The notes: generated by a model from the letters alone, not told the origin. Shown: positions 44,295-53,608, counted from the first letter of the stretch. The stretch: 64,000 bases of DNA from Pseudomonas petrae (GCF_021728295.1 NZ_JAKJXE010000016.1:1-64000); one strand, 5' to 3'. Numbers and translations: made by a program.

Positions 44295-45458
44295 ATGGGC
44301 GAATTCGATGCCATCCGACCGTACGACGACAGCGAAGTGAAAGCCGTGCTTGATCGGCTGCTGGGTGACAAAGCGCTCCTCGCGATCCTCACGCACTTCC
44401 GATTTCCGCGCCTGGCCGGCTCCCTCGGCTGGATTCTGCAACCGGCCATCGCGCGCAAGCTGCGTCGCCAGTTCGCCGGCATCGACACCGTCGCGGCCCT
44501 GCAGGACAAGGTCGAGCATTACGTCGATCACACCATCGAACGCGCCACTGACGGTGTGACCTACACCGGCGTCGAGCAGTTCAAGTCCGGGGTTGCGTAC
44601 CTGTTTCTGGCCAACCACCGCGATATCGTGATGGACCCGGCTTTCGTCAACTATGCGGTCTACCATGCGGGCCTGCCAACGCCACGCATCGCCATTGGCG
44701 ACAACCTGCTGCAAAAACCCTTCGTCAGCGACCTGATGCGCCTGAACAAGAGCTTCATCGTGCATCGCTCGATCACCGGGCGTCGCGAGAAGATGGCGGC
44801 CTACCAGTTGCTGTCGGCGTACATCAATCATTCCATCCGCAATGACTGCCAGTCGATCTGGATCGCCCAGGCTGAAGGCCGCGCCAAAGACGGCGACGAC
44901 CGCACCGAATCGGCCATCCTCAAGATGTTCCACATGAGCCGCAAGGACGAGCCGTTTGGCGAAGTCATCCAGTCGTTGAACCTGACACCCGTGTCGATCA
45001 GCTACGAGTACGACCCGTGCGATCACGCCAAGGCGCGGGAGCTGTACATCCGCGCCACGACCGGCAGTTACACCAAAGTGCCGGGCGAGGACGACGTCAG
45101 CATTGCGCTGGGGATCACCGGCTACAAAGGCCGCGTACACGTGAACTTCGCCCCGCCGATCACCGAGCTGTTCGAGGACACCAAACAGCTGGCAATCGAA
45201 ATGGACCGGCAGATCCTCGGTGGCTATCGGCTGTTCCCGGTGCACTACCTGGCGTACGCGCAGTGGGCTGACGCCGAGCCGGCGTTGAAGGTGCCAGAGG
45301 CCGCTGACGTGTTCCCGGCGGACGAGCTGGAGCGTGCGGAAGATGAATGGCAGCGCCGACTTAATGGCTGCCCTGCCGAGCACCGCCCGTTTCTGATTCA
45401 GCAATACGCCATGCCGGTACGCAATCAGTACCGAGTGAAGGCCGGGTTGCCGCTATAA
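44295..45458 (+). CDS. 1-acyl-sn-glycerol-3-phosphate acyltransferase-like protein
   Basis: The 387-residue protein has the acyltransferase motif NHRDIVMDP (HX4D type, about 112-120) and the AQAEGRAKDGDDRTE segment (about 193-207) in place of the usual FPEGTR. It therefore belongs to a PlsC-related subgroup common in gamma-proteobacteria. It probably acylates a phospholipid precursor at the membrane, although there is no clear membrane helix. Start 44295 (or ATG 44292) follows AGAGAG. A terminator follows. Confidence 0.82.
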   Translation: MGEFDAIRPYDDSEVKAVLDRLLGDKALLAILTHFRFPRLAGSLGWILQPAIARKLRRQFAGIDTVAALQDKVEHYVDHTIERATDGVTYTGVEQFKSGVAYLFLANHRDIVMDPAFVNYAVYHAGLPTPRIAIGDNLLQKPFVSDLMRLNKSFIVHRSITGRREKMAAYQLLSAYINHSIRNDCQSIWIAQAEGRAKDGDDRTESAILKMFHMSRKDEPFGEVIQSLNLTPVSISYEYDPCDHAKARELYIRATTGSYTKVPGEDDVSIALGITGYKGRVHVNFAPPITELFEDTKQLAIEMDRQILGGYRLFPVHYLAYAQWADAEPALKVPEAADVFPADELERAEDEWQRRLNGCPAEHRPFLIQQYAMPVRNQYRVKAGLPL

Positions 45459-45480
45459 GGCCTCCTTCTCTCACGAATAA

Positions 45481-45505
45481 ACGGCGCTCTCAGGGCGCCG
45501 TTTTT
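45481..45505 (+). terminator. Terminator after the acyltransferase-like gene
   Basis: ACGGCGC, seven-base loop, GCGCCGT and five T, 20 bases after the stop codon. Confidence 0.88.
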
Positions 45506-45673
45506 CGTGGTGCCGCGCTTATTAATATAGCGACTCCACCACTCCCCCGGCAGATGAACAGATTGTGGGAGGGAGCTTGCGCACGAAGAGGCGCGGATGT
45601 CCCCTACATATCCAGCGGCCGAAATGCCCCCTCGTGAGCACTCACTCCCACATGAACGAGCCCGATCCGGTGA

Positions 45674-45943
45674 TCAAAGCTTCGTGCTTACCCACGACAA
45701 CAACAGCGCGAACGCCAGGCACGCCGTTCCGAACCGATAGCTCAGGCGGATCATGCGCAAGGTAGGCACGTCCATCAGGTGAATGGGCTCGTCGATCGGG
45801 GCTTGTTCGGTGAGGTGGTGAAGGTGTGCCATCTCCCGCTGTTCACGGCTGCGTGTGGTCTGCAGCAGCCAGATGCCCGGGCCTGCGGCAAGCAAGGCGC
45901 AGAGGTTGATGGCGATGCCGGGGGCGTGATGGATAAGCGACAT
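45674..45943 (-). CDS. Small hypothetical membrane protein
   Basis: The 89-residue protein has two hydrophobic segments (about 8-27 and 68-86) linked by a polar, His-rich loop (QREMAHLHHL). GAGG lies at the correct distance before the ATG, and the hydrophobicity pattern is coherent, so I consider it a real gene. No family was recognised. It is convergent with the acyltransferase gene. Confidence 0.6.
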   Translation of the reverse strand: MSLIHHAPGIAINLCALLAAGPGIWLLQTTRSREQREMAHLHHLTEQAPIDEPIHLMDVPTLRMIRLSYRFGTACLAFALLLSWVSTKL

Positions 45944-46083
45944 GGTGCCTCAATGGCGCGGGATTAATGGGCGCCGCAGACTCTGTTTGGATCTGCCGCT
46001 CACACTAATCGCTGTCACCTTAACGTCACCTGAACCGGGCACTGTGTGGGACCTCAAACCGACCTACCGCCACGGAGAGCGTC

Positions 46084-46287
46084 ATGCTGCACGCCCACAA
46101 CCAGGACCGCCTTTACCTCATCGCCCCCAGCGACGAACAGGAAGCATTGATCGACGCACTGGCGTTCAACGTTCAGGACAGGCATTGGCTGGTGTACTGC
46201 GCGTTGGGCGGCCATGCGCACAACGACCTGCCGGAAGTGGATCTGCAGACCGGTTTCAGTTTTCTGGATTTCTATCAGGCGGCTTGA
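46084..46287 (+). CDS. Small conserved hypothetical protein
   Basis: The 67-residue soluble protein (starting MLHAHNQDRLYLIAPSDEQE) is preceded by GGAGAGC at a good distance. The composition is acidic, with several aromatic residues, and looks like a small folded domain. I do not recognise a characterised family. It is followed by a bidirectional terminator shared with the YajG gene. Confidence 0.65.
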   Translation: MLHAHNQDRLYLIAPSDEQEALIDALAFNVQDRHWLVYCALGGHAHNDLPEVDLQTGFSFLDFYQAA

Positions 46288-46325
46288 AGCCCCTGGGCCT
46301 GGAATCCCGAGCGACCCCGCTGAAT

Positions 46326-46363
46326 AAAAAAAGCCCCGGCTTCTCGCGAAACCGGGGCTTTTT
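46326..46363. terminator. Bidirectional terminator before the YajG gene end
   Basis: AAAGCCCCGG and CCGGGGCTTT with a 12-base loop, A-run before and T-run after. It serves both convergent genes. Confidence 0.9.
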
Positions 46364-46387
46364 GCAGATCAGAATCAGGCGTTGAGC

Positions 46388-46969
46388 TTACTGCCCGAGG
46401 GTGCGGCCAATCGTCTGATCCTGGAACAGGCGAGTCAGCGCGTCGCTGAGTACGTCGCTGATCAGCTTGGTGTTGGTCTCTTCGTTTGGCGCCATGCCGA
46501 AGCGTTGATCCAGTGAGGCCGCGTAGCGACCGCTGTAGTTGCGGCCGGCGTTCTGAACGTCAGCACGGAACGTGGAGCTGATGTTGGCTTCAGTGACGTA
46601 CAGGCCTTCTTTCGGCGATTGATACTTCAGCTCTGCCAGGGTGACGGTCAACTGAGGACCGCTACCGTTCGGCACTGGGGTGAAACCGAGCAAACGCACG
46701 CCGGCTTCAGCCTGAGCCTGCAACTGCGGCAGCAACTGCTGACCGTTGACGGTGATCGAACTGGTTTCCGGGTACAGGCCACCACGGGTGCCCAGCGTCT
46801 GCGACTGACGACCGTCAACCACGCGCACGACCACTTGCTGACCGTGACCGACCGGTGCCAGTTGAGCGTTCAGCTTGGGTTCCGGGGTGAGGGATTGCGG
46901 GCTGTGGGCACAGCCCGCCAGGGTCAGACTGCCAGCGGCAAGCAAACCGAACAGAACGCGACGCAACAT
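46388..46969 (-). CDS. YajG-family lipoprotein
   Basis: The 193-residue protein has a lipoprotein signal ending LTLAGC (Cys18) and the YajG-type sequence with VVVRVVDGRQSQTLGTRGG and a C-terminal LFQDQTIGRTLGQ. YajG lipoproteins have no defined function. Two ATGs are possible; the one at 46969 has GGAG eight bases upstream, whereas the one at 46975 is too near it. Confidence 0.88.
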   Translation of the reverse strand: MLRRVLFGLLAAGSLTLAGCAHSPQSLTPEPKLNAQLAPVGHGQQVVVRVVDGRQSQTLGTRGGLYPETSSITVNGQQLLPQLQAQAEAGVRLLGFTPVPNGSGPQLTVTLAELKYQSPKEGLYVTEANISSTFRADVQNAGRNYSGRYAASLDQRFGMAPNEETNTKLISDVLSDALTRLFQDQTIGRTLGQ

Positions 46970-47190
46970 GCTCATTTCTCCATGGGCCAAGGCACAAAAT
47001 GTGCCGCAGTATAGCGACCTCCCAAGGCCGCTCACTAGGGTAAAGATACGACAAAGTGCCATCGCGCCGGTTCCAGCCAGGCGGGAATGCTCCCTCGTTC
47101 GAAATGAACACAATTGCGCAATCGCAACGTCACAGCGGTGTCATGCCTGCCGGCCATACTTTTTTCAACTCTCCAGCAAGGAGTCCTGCC

Positions 47191-47424
47191 ATGGACTTTC
47201 TTTGGTCGTTGTTCTCGCTGCGCCGCCGTCATCGTCACTATGCACGTCTCGACCAGCACGGCATTTGCCTGGCATTCAAGCACTGCGCCGAGACGCCCTG
47301 TGGTCAGGGCTGGGTCGAAGTCCACGAGGCAAACCTGTGCTGGCTGCAGCGCCCACTCCCTGCAAACGCGCGGGTGACTTCCCGGTCACGTGCGATTACC
47401 GCCCGGCATATGCTCAGCATCTGA
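47191..47424 (+). CDS. Small conserved hypothetical protein
   Basis: The 77-residue protein (MDFLWSLFSLRRRHRHYARLD) is basic, with a hydrophobic, Arg-rich N-terminus, and preceded by AGGAG at a good distance. It has four cysteines. No family recognised. The upstream part of the frame (from 47056) overlaps the divergent YajG promoter and is unlikely to be translated. Confidence 0.6.
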   Translation: MDFLWSLFSLRRRHRHYARLDQHGICLAFKHCAETPCGQGWVEVHEANLCWLQRPLPANARVTSRSRAITARHMLSI

Positions 47425-48158
47425 CCAAAAGGCGAATAAAAGTCATTTTTCCTGGATCATTTCTGCGCGTTTCATCGCTATAATCTTCCCCCGATTATAA
47501 GGACGTCTCCTGATCGGGCCTCGCAGCATCGTCGATAGCCATTATCGACTCCTCCGTACCGCCCACAGAGAGCCTTCCACACAGACATGTGCAGCCCGAT
47601 GTGGCCGCGGCGTAGACGCCGGATCGTCGATTAATCCGAACGTCCGGCGCCAGTCCTTGCCTCACATCGCGTATGAACCTGATCTGCCAGAGCTGCCATG
47701 GCGCAGCCCTTTTTGAGGTTCGCGTCTCCAAAAGAGCGTGAAAAAAACGGGTTTTCACAACTTCACAAGAGTGTGGCAAGCAAATGAATAGTTCCGCGTT
47801 TGTAAATGCACCGTTAGCGTCTGACCCAGCCCCCTTGCAAAGGACCGACCGCAACGCAGTCTCTGTCAAAAGAGCCTGAAGCCTGTCCGCTACGGATTGG
47901 GTTGCACAACCGGACGCCTTGACGATAGTCGAATGGCTGCACGGGCCGAAAAATGCGTTCATGCTTGCCTTATAAAAGCATCAACCAGGCTCGTTCGGTG
48001 GCGTCCGCTGAAGATGCAAAAAATTGCGAAGAATCGGACATGGCGATCCCGGCCAGGTTGAACGAGGCACTGCGCGAACACCGCGCCGCCCGGACTTGGC
48101 GACTGACCACGGGAACGCATGCCGTCAATTTGGTGCTGCAGATTTTGGAGACGCGTTA
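47425..48158. other. Long intergenic region upstream of mqo
   Basis: About 730 bases. It holds a TATAAT at 47480 inside a 7-bp inverted repeat, a second hairpin (TCGATA/TATCGA, 47531-47547), and at its end a 39-codon frame overlapping the mqo start. A - strand frame at 47495-47962 lacks a ribosome binding site and family resemblance. Confidence 0.5.
47480..47500 (+). promoter_or_regulatory. -10 region inside an inverted repeat
   Basis: TATAATC (47480-47486), seven-base spacer, GATTATA (47494-47500) form a perfect inverted repeat. The left arm contains a consensus -10 box. It could be a promoter whose start region is bound by a dimeric regulator; no -35 is evident. Confidence 0.4.
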
Positions 48159-48159
48159 A
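48040..48159 (+). CDS. Possible 39-residue leader ORF of mqo
   Basis: A frame beginning ATGGCGATCCCGGCC (48040) encodes 39 residues and ends in TAA, whose last A is the first base of the mqo ATG. Such an overlap often couples translation. The ribosome binding site is weak, and no family is recognised; an upstream ATG at 47953 extends the frame. It may be a regulatory leader or a chance frame. Confidence 0.3.
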   Translation: MAIPARLNEALREHRAARTWRLTTGTHAVNLVLQILETR

Positions 48160-49664
48160 TGGCGCATAACGAAGCAGTCGACGTAGTACTGGTCGGGGCA
48201 GGCATCATGAGTGCCACCCTCGCCGTACTGCTCAAAGAGCTGGACCCGAACCTCAAGGTTGAAGTCGTCGAGCTGATGGATTCCGGTGCTGCAGAAAGCT
48301 CTAACCCCTGGAACAACGCAGGCACCGGCCACGCCGGCCTGTGCGAGCTGAACTACACGCCGGAAGCGGCCGATGGCTCGATCGATACCAAGAAAGCGAT
48401 TCACATCAACACCCAGTTCGAGGTCTCGAAGCAATTCTGGGCCTACCTGGCTCGCAAAGGCACGTTCGGCGCTTCACGCTCGTTCATCACGCCGGTTCCG
48501 CACCTGAGCTTCGTTCAGGGCGAAAAAAGCATGACGTACCTGAAAAAGCGTTACGAAGCGCTGCGCACGCACCACGCCTTCGCCTCGATGGAATACACCG
48601 AAGACAAAGCCAGACTGGCCGAGTGGATGCCGCTGATGATGCCCGGCCGTCCAGCCGATGAGCCTATCGCGGCGACCCGGGTCATGCACGGCACCGACGT
48701 CAACTTCGGCAACCTGACCAACATGCTGCTCAAGCACCTGGCCACGGCGCCCGATGCGCAGGTCAAATACTGCAAACGCGTCACCGACCTGAGCCGCCAA
48801 GGTGACGGCTGGACCGTCACCATCAAGGACGTGAACAGCGGCGATACTCGCAACATCGACGCCAAATTTGTATTTCTGGGCGCGGGCGGCGCGGCACTGC
48901 CGTTGCTGCAGATGTCCGGCATCGAAGAAGGCAAGGGCTTCGGCGGCTTCCCGGTGAGCGGTCAGTGGCTGCGTTGCGACAACCCTGAAGTGGTCAAGCG
49001 TCATCAGGCCAAGGTGTACAGCCAGGCGGCGGTGGGTTCGCCACCGATGTCAGTGCCGCACCTGGACACCCGCGTTGTCGACGGTAAGACGTCCCTGTTG
49101 TTCGGGCCTTATGCCGGCTTCACCACCAAGTTCCTCAAGCATGGTTCGCTCATGGACCTGCCGTTGTCGATCCGCGCGGCCAACATCGCGCCGATGCTGG
49201 CGGTGGCCCGCGACAACATGGACCTGACCAAATACCTGATCAGCGAAGTGCGCCAGTCGATGGAACAGCGGCTCGATGCCCTTCGCCGCTTCTATCCAGA
49301 GGCCAAAGCCGAAGACTGGCGCCTGGAAGTAGCCGGTCAGCGCGTACAGATCATCAAGAAAGACCCGAAAAAAGGCGGCGTTTTGCAGTTCGGTACCGAG
49401 CTGGTGTCGGCCCGGGACGGCTCCCTTGCCGCGCTGCTTGGCGCTTCGCCGGGCGCTTCGGTGACTGTTTCGATCATGCTGGATCTGATCGAGCGTTGCT
49501 TCCCGGACAAGGCCCGCACCGAGTGGGCTACCAAGTTGAACGAGATCTTCCCGGCTCGCGAAAAGGCACTGGAAACCGATGCGCAGCTTTACCAGCGCGT
49601 CAGTGCTCAGAGCGATGCCAGCCTGGATCTGGTGCAGAACAGCGAAGCGGCCACCTTCGCCTGA
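48159..49664 (+). CDS. mqo: Malate:quinone oxidoreductase
   Basis: The 501-residue flavoprotein oxidises malate to oxaloacetate and passes electrons to the quinone pool at the membrane, the main malate-oxidising step in Pseudomonas. The N-terminal FAD motif VGAGIMSATL (about 12-21), WNNAGTGHAGLCELNY (about 50-65) and the C-terminal GASPGASVTVSIMLD segment are present. The ATG at 48159 follows GGAG with eight bases spacing. A terminator follows, and the PA4642-type gene beyond it is convergent, matching the P. aeruginosa order around PA4640. Confidence 0.97.
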   Translation: MAHNEAVDVVLVGAGIMSATLAVLLKELDPNLKVEVVELMDSGAAESSNPWNNAGTGHAGLCELNYTPEAADGSIDTKKAIHINTQFEVSKQFWAYLARKGTFGASRSFITPVPHLSFVQGEKSMTYLKKRYEALRTHHAFASMEYTEDKARLAEWMPLMMPGRPADEPIAATRVMHGTDVNFGNLTNMLLKHLATAPDAQVKYCKRVTDLSRQGDGWTVTIKDVNSGDTRNIDAKFVFLGAGGAALPLLQMSGIEEGKGFGGFPVSGQWLRCDNPEVVKRHQAKVYSQAAVGSPPMSVPHLDTRVVDGKTSLLFGPYAGFTTKFLKHGSLMDLPLSIRAANIAPMLAVARDNMDLTKYLISEVRQSMEQRLDALRRFYPEAKAEDWRLEVAGQRVQIIKKDPKKGGVLQFGTELVSARDGSLAALLGASPGASVTVSIMLDLIERCFPDKARTEWATKLNEIFPAREKALETDAQLYQRVSAQSDASLDLVQNSEAATFA

Positions 49665-49692
49665 CAGTAGTCTTGCGTTAAGCCGTCAGAAC

Positions 49693-49729
49693 AAAAAACC
49701 CCGCCAAGCCAGGCGGGGTTTCTGTTTTT
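49693..49729 (+). terminator. Terminator after mqo
   Basis: AACCCCGCC, six-base loop, GGCGGGGTT then TCTGTTTTTG. It is about 30 bases after the mqo stop. Confidence 0.85.
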
Positions 49730-49832
49730 GTACTCAGTAGGAGACAGGCTTTGGCAGGGTAAGCCATCGTTGCAGCTCAGTGATGTGGGAAATATCGGGC
49801 GCCGAGGCGTGTCTACCCCGACGTCACGAGAT

Positions 49833-50120
49833 TCAGCCTTTGGCTTTCTCGATCAGTTCGATGTATTCCTCGGCATTGCGTTGATCCTTGATCAGCGCCA
49901 CGAAGTCATTGCCGTGTTCGTCTTTGCCGTCGAGGTCGTAACCGGCTTCCTTGAAGAACGTCAGAAACCGCCCGAAATCATCGATGCGCAGGCCACGGTA
50001 GGCCTTGATCAGCTTGTGCAGCGACGGCGACGTGGCGTCGACCGGCTCGAAATCCAGGAACAGCTTGATCTGGGCGTCGCCAATTTCATCGCCAATCACC
50101 TGCTTCTTATCTTTACGCAT
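49833..50120 (-). CDS. PA4642-family protein
   Basis: The 95-residue protein matches the PA4642 family of small acidic proteins: MRKDKKQVIGDEIGD start and DEHGNDFVALIKDQRNAEEY near the end. Function unknown. The start at 50120 gives the family length, with AGTCAGCA upstream as a weak site. The position between mqo and the PA4643-type gene copies P. aeruginosa. Confidence 0.88.
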   Translation of the reverse strand: MRKDKKQVIGDEIGDAQIKLFLDFEPVDATSPSLHKLIKAYRGLRIDDFGRFLTFFKEAGYDLDGKDEHGNDFVALIKDQRNAEEYIELIEKAKG

Positions 50121-50187
50121 TGCTGACTCCAACTGACTTGCGGGACATTTCTCGGGCGGGCAGTTTACCCCCCGCCCGGTCGCTGGC

Positions 50188-50673
50188 TCAACGCGCGCGT
50201 ACGCTGCCGGTGTGCAGGTCAGCCCAGACGTGACCGTTGGCATAGCTGAGGAACTGGCAGTAGACCTTTTCGTTACGCAGCAAATCCACGAGCACGCGGT
50301 ATTGCGTCGCCGGGTAATACAGCGTCAGCGTACGCGAAGGCCCGTCGTAGGTCGGTTTCTTCAGACTTTTGCTTTCGCCGTCGAAGTGGATCAGCACGTC
50401 GGAAATGGTCGCGCCCTTGTTCATGGGCTTGCCTTTCAGGCGCAGTATCAGCGGTGACGTGACCGGGATCGGCTGCTGATTCGACTGACGCTGGCTGCCC
50501 ACCACCACCGAATACTCGGTGATCTGCAGCAATTGCTGCTGCTCGGGTTCGCCCTCGCGCACGGACAGCTCGTCCGGCGGCAGGTATTGCGCGTGCATGG
50601 GTTCGGCGAGTGCGGGGAGTGGCAGCGTCAACAGCAACATCAATGCAGCGGTGGTTCGAAACGATAACGACAT
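50188..50673 (-). CDS. Exported protein, PA4643-like
   Basis: The 161-residue protein has a signal peptide (about 1-23, ending PALAEPM) and a mature domain of about 138 residues with many beta strands. One cysteine (in KVYCQFL) is present. It is conserved at this position in Pseudomonas, but no function is known. GGGAGG precedes the chosen ATG, and the signal peptide fits it. Confidence 0.8.
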   Translation of the reverse strand: MSLSFRTTAALMLLLTLPLPALAEPMHAQYLPPDELSVREGEPEQQQLLQITEYSVVVGSQRQSNQQPIPVTSPLILRLKGKPMNKGATISDVLIHFDGESKSLKKPTYDGPSRTLTLYYPATQYRVLVDLLRNEKVYCQFLSYANGHVWADLHTGSVRAR

Positions 50674-50729
50674 GAGCGCCTCCCGAAAAAGTGGGGGGCA
50701 CTCTAGCATGTGGAGCCTGCCAGGCATCT

Positions 50730-50817
50730 GTAGGAGCGCGCTTGCCCGCGAACGCTATAGGTGAGGTTGCATCGATGGCGACTGGACGAACGCTTTCGCG
50801 GGCAAGCGCGCTCCTAC
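50730..50817. repeat. REP pair (BIME)
   Basis: GTAGGAGCGCGCTTGCCC (from 50730) is inverted at 50796-50817 with a 44-base spacer. Same family as at 37861. It lies between the divergent PA4643-type gene and the end of hpt. Confidence 0.9.
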
Positions 50818-50883
50818 AATAGGTCTGGAGTTATAGCCAGGATCTTCGGCAGACACAGACGCTGTAAATCGGCTTGGGTTTCG

Positions 50884-51441
50884 TTACATGCCTTTAACCG
50901 CGTAAATGCCGGCCGCGTTGCGCCAGTAGCCTTTGTAGTCCATGCCGTAACCGAAGATGTAGCGGTCGATGCAAGGCAGGCCAACGAAATCGGCTTTAAG
51001 GTCAGGACGCGCTTTGCGGTCGTGGTCCTTGTCGATCAGCACTGCGGTGTGAACAGCGCGCGCGCCGGCATGTTTGCAGAAGTCGATGATCGCGCCGAGG
51101 GTGTGACCTTCATCGAGGATGTCGTCAATGATCAGCACATCGCGGTCGATGAACGAGACTTCAGGCTTGGCTTTCCAGAACAGGTCGCCGCCGCTGGTTT
51201 CGTTGCGATAGCGGGTGGCGTGCAGGTAGGACGCTTCCAGCGGGAAATTCAGATGTGTGAGCAGCTTGCCGGCGAAGATCAGGCCGCCGTTCATCACGCA
51301 AAAAACCACCGGGTTACGGTCGGCCAGCACGCCATTGATTTGCTCGCCGACGCGGGCGATGGAGGCCTCGACTTCGGCCTCGTTGTACAGGCAGTCAGCC
51401 TCGCGCATGACTTGACGGATATGCTCGAGATCAGCGGACAT
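50884..51441 (-). CDS. hpt: Hypoxanthine-guanine phosphoribosyltransferase
   Basis: The 185-residue enzyme salvages hypoxanthine and guanine with PRPP. The PRPP-binding loop VLIIDDILDEGHTL (about 102-115) is clear, and the CVMNGGLIFAGKL segment (about 48-60) supplies the pyrophosphate loop. GGAGAGC precedes the ATG. It is divergent from upp, giving a nucleobase salvage cluster. Confidence 0.95.
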   Translation of the reverse strand: MSADLEHIRQVMREADCLYNEAEVEASIARVGEQINGVLADRNPVVFCVMNGGLIFAGKLLTHLNFPLEASYLHATRYRNETSGGDLFWKAKPEVSFIDRDVLIIDDILDEGHTLGAIIDFCKHAGARAVHTAVLIDKDHDRKARPDLKADFVGLPCIDRYIFGYGMDYKGYWRNAAGIYAVKGM

Positions 51442-51639
51442 GACGCTCTCCAAGGGGGGCTGTGTGAGGAAAAGCGGGCAAAGGTACGCATCCGCCGACA
51501 TCAGGGCAAGTGTTTCTGGACTAACGTTGCACTGCCGTTCCACAAATCTCGGCGCTCGAACCTAACCGTCAGGACAAGTTACAGCTGAATAGATTAATCT
51601 AAGCCGTTTTTTTTGCCCGCCCGCTGGAGCCTTTCCCCT

Positions 51640-52278
51640 ATGCCCATTCGTGAGATCCGCCATCCGCTGATCCGCCACAAGCTCGGCCTGATGCGCCGTG
51701 CCGATATCAGCACCAAGAATTTTCGTGAACTGGCTCAGGAAGTCGGTGCGCTGCTGACGTATGAAGCGACCAAGGATCTGCCGCTGGAAACCTACGAAAT
51801 TCAGGGCTGGGCCGGCACGGTTCAGGTCGAGAAGATCGCCGGCAAGAAGATCACCGTGGTGCCAATCCTTCGGGCCGGCATCGGCATGCTTGAAGGCGTG
51901 CTCAGCCTGATCCCGGGCGCCAAGGTCAGTGCCGTGGGCGTTGCGCGCAATGAAGAAACCCTCGAAGCCCACACGTACCTGGAAAAACTCGCCCCCGAGA
52001 TCGACCAGCGTCTGGCGCTGATCATCGACCCGATGCTCGCCACTGGCGCCTCCATGGTTGCCACCATCGACCTGCTGAAAAAAGCCGGTTGCCGCGACAT
52101 TCGCGCGATGGTCCTGGTTGCCGCACCGGAAGGCATCGCCACCGTCGAGAAGGCCCATCCGGACGTCAACATCTACACCGCGTCCATCGATCAGCAACTG
52201 AACGAACACGGCTACATCATTCCGGGCCTGGGCGATGCCGGTGACAAGATTTTCGGCACCAAGCAGAAGGACGCCTGA
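51640..52278 (+). CDS. upp: Uracil phosphoribosyltransferase
   Basis: The 212-residue enzyme makes UMP from uracil and PRPP. The PRPP motif LIIDPMLATGASM (about 127-139), PILRAGIGM (about 73-81) and the uracil-binding GLGDAGDKIFGTK C-terminus are all present. It overlaps the uraA start by one base (TGATG), so salvage enzyme and permease are one operon. Confidence 0.97.
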   Translation: MPIREIRHPLIRHKLGLMRRADISTKNFRELAQEVGALLTYEATKDLPLETYEIQGWAGTVQVEKIAGKKITVVPILRAGIGMLEGVLSLIPGAKVSAVGVARNEETLEAHTYLEKLAPEIDQRLALIIDPMLATGASMVATIDLLKKAGCRDIRAMVLVAAPEGIATVEKAHPDVNIYTASIDQQLNEHGYIIPGLGDAGDKIFGTKQKDA

Positions 52279-53558
52279 TGAAGCTGGATGAGTTCAACGA
52301 TCCACTCTGGCGCACCATATTGTCGGGCGCGCAGATGCTGTTCGTGGCATTCGGCGCGCTGGTATTGATGCCGCTGATCACTGGCCTCGACCCTAACGTG
52401 GCGCTGTTCACTGCAGGCCTGGGCACCCTGTGCTTCCAGGTGGTGACAGGTCGTCAGGTGCCGGTCTTTCTCGCGTCGAGCTTTGCTTTCATTACCCCGA
52501 TCATTCTCGCCAAGGGCCAGTTCGGCCTGGCAGCGACCATGGGCGGCGTAATGGCAGCAGGCTTCGTTTACACCTTCCTTGGCCTGGCCGTGAAGATCAA
52601 AGGCACCGGTTTTATCGACCGCCTGCTGCCGCCGGTGGTGATTGGCCCGGTGATCATTTCCATTGGTCTGGCGATGGCACCCATTGCCGCCAACATGGCG
52701 ATGGGCCGGACGGGCGATGGCGCCGCAGAGCTGATCCCGTATAACACCGCCATTGTGATTTCGATGGCGGCGCTGCTGACGACGTTGATCGTTGCGGTGT
52801 TCGGCAAAGGCATCTTCCGCCTCGTGCCGATCATCTCGGGCGTGCTGGTGGGTTTTGCGCTGTCGTTCTATTTCGGCGTGGTCGATGTGGCGAAGATTGC
52901 TGCCGCGCCCTGGCTGGCGTTGCCGCACTTCACGGCGCCGGAATTCAACTGGCAGGCGATCCTGTTCATCGTACCGGTGGCACTGGCCCCGGCCATCGAG
53001 CACATCGGTGGCGTGATTGCAGTGGGCAGCGTGACGGGCCGCGATTACCTGAAGAAGCCCGGCCTGCATCGCACCTTGCTGGGTGACGGCATTGCGACGA
53101 CCGTGGCCGGTGCTTTCGGTGGCCCGCCCAACACCACCTACGCCGAAGTAACCGGCGCGGTGATGCTGACCAAAAACTACAACCCGAAGATCATGACCTG
53201 GGCGGCCATTTTCGCCATTACCCTGGCCTTCATCGGCAAGTTCGGCGCCTTGCTGCAGAGCATTCCGGTGCCGGTCATGGGCGGGATTCTGTGCCTGCTG
53301 TTCGGCTCAATCGCGGCGGTGGGCATGAACACGCTGATCCGCCACAAGGTCGACCTGGCCGAAGCGCGCAATCTGGTGATCGTGTCCGTCACGCTGGTGT
53401 TCGGCATTGGCGGCGTGCTGATCGGTACCGGCAACGGACCTGATGATTTCGGCATGAAAGGCATCGCGCTGTGCGCCGTGACCGCCATCGTGCTGAACCT
53501 GATCCTGCCGGGGAATGACGCGTGGAAGAACAAGCACCTGGATGACCAGTTGCCGTAA
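52278..53558 (+). CDS. uraA: Uracil permease
   Basis: The 426-residue protein is a NCS2-family nucleobase:proton symporter with about 14 hydrophobic segments. The family signature APAIEHIGGVIAVG (about 238-251) contains the substrate-binding Glu, and GGPPNTTYAEVTGAV (about 282-296) supplies the second. Coupling with upp points to uracil as substrate. A terminator follows 15 bases after the stop. Confidence 0.95.
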   Translation: MKLDEFNDPLWRTILSGAQMLFVAFGALVLMPLITGLDPNVALFTAGLGTLCFQVVTGRQVPVFLASSFAFITPIILAKGQFGLAATMGGVMAAGFVYTFLGLAVKIKGTGFIDRLLPPVVIGPVIISIGLAMAPIAANMAMGRTGDGAAELIPYNTAIVISMAALLTTLIVAVFGKGIFRLVPIISGVLVGFALSFYFGVVDVAKIAAAPWLALPHFTAPEFNWQAILFIVPVALAPAIEHIGGVIAVGSVTGRDYLKKPGLHRTLLGDGIATTVAGAFGGPPNTTYAEVTGAVMLTKNYNPKIMTWAAIFAITLAFIGKFGALLQSIPVPVMGGILCLLFGSIAAVGMNTLIRHKVDLAEARNLVIVSVTLVFGIGGVLIGTGNGPDDFGMKGIALCAVTAIVLNLILPGNDAWKNKHLDDQLP

Positions 53559-53573
53559 TTCGGAAGCGTTATG

Positions 53574-53608
53574 AAAAAGGGGCATTACTCACGTGATGCC
53601 CCTTTTTT
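53574..53608 (+). terminator. Terminator after uraA
   Basis: AAAAAGGGGCAT and ATGCCCCTTTTTT pair around a ten-base loop. It is strong and has A and T runs on both sides. Confidence 0.92.

Noticed and set aside
47495..47962. 155-codon - strand frame upstream of mqo
   Set aside because: No ribosome binding site, Cys-rich and irregular translation with no family resemblance; probably a chance frame in GC-rich DNA.
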